A DNA stretch of 64,000 nt from Kofleriaceae bacterium (GTDB taxonomy: Bacteria > Myxococcota_A > Polyangia > Haliangiales > Haliangiaceae), in the NCBI GenBank assembly GCA_020633495.1, contig JACKDR010000026.1, positions 55,209-119,208 of the forward strand. The letters are read 5' to 3'. The translations under genes and the position numbers were made by a program. Below are positions 62,834-64,000 of this stretch, one piece after another. The notes below the pieces were generated by a model. It searched no databases, was not told the DNA's origin, and worked only from the letters and a program-made list of their open reading frames with translations. Position 1 is the first letter of the stretch, and the number at the start of each line of letters is the position of its first letter.

Positions 62834-63748
62834 GTGCCGCCAACCGCCGAAGCTCCCTCGACGTACCGCGCCCTGCGCTACCTCGCGCCCAACGCGATCA
62901 CGGCCGCCAGCCTGGTCTTCGGCATGGTCTCCGTGGTGTCGGCGCACACCGGCCGCTGGGATCTCGCCGGCTGGATGATCATCTACGCGGTCCTCACCGA
63001 CCGCATGGACGGCTTCGTCGCCCGGCTGGTCAAGGGCACCTCCGACTTCGGCGTCCAGCTCGACTCGTTCGCCGACTTCCTGAACTTCGGCCTGGCGCCG
63101 TCGTTCCTGATGTACAGCTTCCTGACCGTCCACCCGGCCCTCGGCTTCGACCACGGCTGGCACCGCGCGCTGCTGATCGTCGCGTGCATCGCGTGGGTGA
63201 TGGGCGCGGTGTTCCGCCTCGCCCGGTTCAACATCGCCGCCGAGGACGGCGTCCCGACCAAGATCTTCTTCGGCATCCCGACGACGCTGGCCGGCGGCCT
63301 GCTGATCATCTGGTACCTGGCGTTCCTCAAGTACGCCGATCCCGCGGTGTCGACGATCGAGTTCGGCGGCGCCAAGATCTACGGCAGCGTCCACACCCCG
63401 CAGGGCGTCTGGATGTGGTTCCCGGTGGCGATGCTGATCGGCGCCGCCCTGATGGCGTCCAATCTGCGGATGCTCAAGGTCGGCTCGTTCCCCAACCGCG
63501 CGGCCTCGGCGGCGGTGCTGGTCATCGTCCTGGGCGGCTATCTCGGCGGGTTCCTCCGGATGTACCCCGAGCTGATGGTGGTGCCGCCGACCGCGTGGAT
63601 CGTCGTGTTCCTCATCTGGGGCCAGACCTCGGCCAAGGTGAGGGGCCTGGAGGCGCCGCCGGTGTTCCCGCGAGCCGGCGACGGCAAGCTGCACACCCGG
63701 CCCCAGGAAGACCTCGCGGTGGACGAGGATCTGGACGCCGAACCGTAG
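62834..63748 (+). CDS. pssA: CDP-diacylglycerol--serine O-phosphatidyltransferase
   Basis: 304 residues from GTG with about seven or eight helices. The CDP-alcohol phosphotransferase motif D-G-x2-A-R-x8-G-x3-D-x3-D is fully present from MDGFVARLVKGTSDFGVQLD onwards (about 57-80). PssA makes phosphatidylserine, precursor of phosphatidylethanolamine. The C-terminal tail (about 265-304) is acidic and soluble. A hairpin terminator follows. Grouped with the PilZ gene. Confidence 0.92.
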   Translation: MPPTAEAPSTYRALRYLAPNAITAASLVFGMVSVVSAHTGRWDLAGWMIIYAVLTDRMDGFVARLVKGTSDFGVQLDSFADFLNFGLAPSFLMYSFLTVHPALGFDHGWHRALLIVACIAWVMGAVFRLARFNIAAEDGVPTKIFFGIPTTLAGGLLIIWYLAFLKYADPAVSTIEFGGAKIYGSVHTPQGVWMWFPVAMLIGAALMASNLRMLKVGSFPNRAASAAVLVIVLGGYLGGFLRMYPELMVVPPTAWIVVFLIWGQTSAKVRGLEAPPVFPRAGDGKLHTRPQEDLAVDEDLDAEP

Positions 63749-63755
63749 TCATCTC

Positions 63756-63802
63756 GGGAAGATCGAACGGACGCGAAAAAGTCGCGACCAGATCTTCCCT
63801 TT
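63756..63802 (+). terminator. Hairpin terminator after pssA
   Basis: Outer arms GGGAAGATC (63756-63764) and GATCTTCCC (63791-63799) and an inner CGCGA-aaaag-TCGCG stem, followed by TTT. The two-tier stem and T's fit a Rho-independent terminator. Confidence 0.65.
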
Positions 63803-63895
63803 GCCGTGGGGTGTGGTAGTTATCCGCCCCGCCAACGAGAAACGAAGCGCGGACGGGCGGCGGGTCGGACGAGGTCACGAAGAGTGGCCAACTCC

Positions 63896-63924
63896 TTGAC
63901 GCCAACACCCCTCGCAGCTAGACT
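63896..63924 (+). promoter_or_regulatory. Strong sigma-70 promoter, probably of an rRNA operon
   Basis: TTGACG (63896-63901) and TAGACT (63919-63924) with the optimal 17-base spacer; predicted transcription start about 63931. The downstream leader has rRNA-leader features, and no protein start is seen after it. This is the closest match to the sigma-70 consensus in the window. Confidence 0.65.
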
Positions 63925-63930
63925 CATCGG

Positions 63931-64000
63931 CCTCGCCAAAACGGCGGGCGTCGGTCTCTGAAAACTGGATAGTCAGCGAAGAACGTTTGGGTTCTCGGAA
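63931..64000 (+). other. Leader resembling rRNA operon antitermination region (gene lies beyond the window)
   Basis: TCTCTGAAAACTGGATAGTC (63954-63973) resembles the boxA/CTCTTTGAAAACTGGATAG segment before 16S or 23S genes. The following GAACGTTTGGGTTCTCGG could be part of the pre-rRNA processing stem. No rRNA body is present, so the rRNA call is inference. The stretch 63803-63895 between the pssA terminator and the promoter shows no gene. Confidence 0.5.

Overview
The window is about 73% GC and looks like chromosomal DNA of a myxobacterium (phylum Myxococcota), most likely from the Haliangium/Kofleriaceae side. Markers are two proteins ending in a MYXO-CTERM-type sorting tail (stops near 10852 and 27.7 kb), an AgmX/PglI C-terminal-domain lipoprotein, a Myxococcus-type PilZ protein, a Ser/Thr kinase fused to a sulfatase-modifying-factor domain, many lipoproteins, and frequent GTG starts overlapping the upstream stop (GTGA). 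This placement is inference; no rRNA gene lies inside the window.

Layout. 1-3236: MoxR ATPase (runs off the left edge) and a large coiled-coil membrane protein. 3237-3854: gene-free, with a tandem array of a 57-bp repeat. 3855-9686: PMT-type glycosyltransferase, aminotransferase, a broken glycerate 2-kinase, prmC. 9717-10820: a RAYT-type Y1 transposase bracketed by inverted copies of the element that forms the 3.5-kb array. 10852-18473: Sel1-repeat protein, kinase/FGE fusion, redoxin, Omp85-like barrel. 18559-24578: Ppx/GppA-HD phosphatase, then a four-gene MacAB-like exporter operon. 24741-31249: 2Fe-2S ferredoxin, AgmX/PglI and OmpA lipoproteins, two large surface proteins, an ECF sigma factor, apaG. 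31373-34570: PHM-like copper monooxygenase lipoprotein, a decayed Imm21-like immunity gene between two related hairpins, citrate synthase. 34712-42985: GIY-YIG protein, TPR and GNAT proteins, a penicillin-binding transpeptidase, an FHA-GGDEF/histidine-kinase pair, small lipoproteins. 43103-49389: acyltransferase/SDR pair, mutL, miaA, accA. 49398-57476: rhomboid, extensin-like peptidase, M50B-like protein, a frameshifted Pro/Ala-rich membrane protein, an orphan double gp19-like tail-tube protein, DUF362 protein. 57506-63748: FliA/WhiG-like sigma factor, homoserine kinase, lipoprotein, membrane gluzincin, PilZ, pssA. The last 110 bases hold a strong sigma-70 promoter and a leader resembling that of an rRNA operon.

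Most genes are housekeeping or envelope functions. The most notable system is the RAYT gene plus its REP-like elements: a GGAG tetranucleotide followed by a small stem-loop, conserved in stem but not in loop. A second pattern is that many genes carry a TAnnnT -10-like hexamer ending only 4-9 bases before the start codon, suggesting widespread leaderless transcription. Several genes carry apparent frameshifts in G/C runs; some could be sequencing errors, but the Imm21-like gene also has an in-frame nonsense codon and looks truly decayed.
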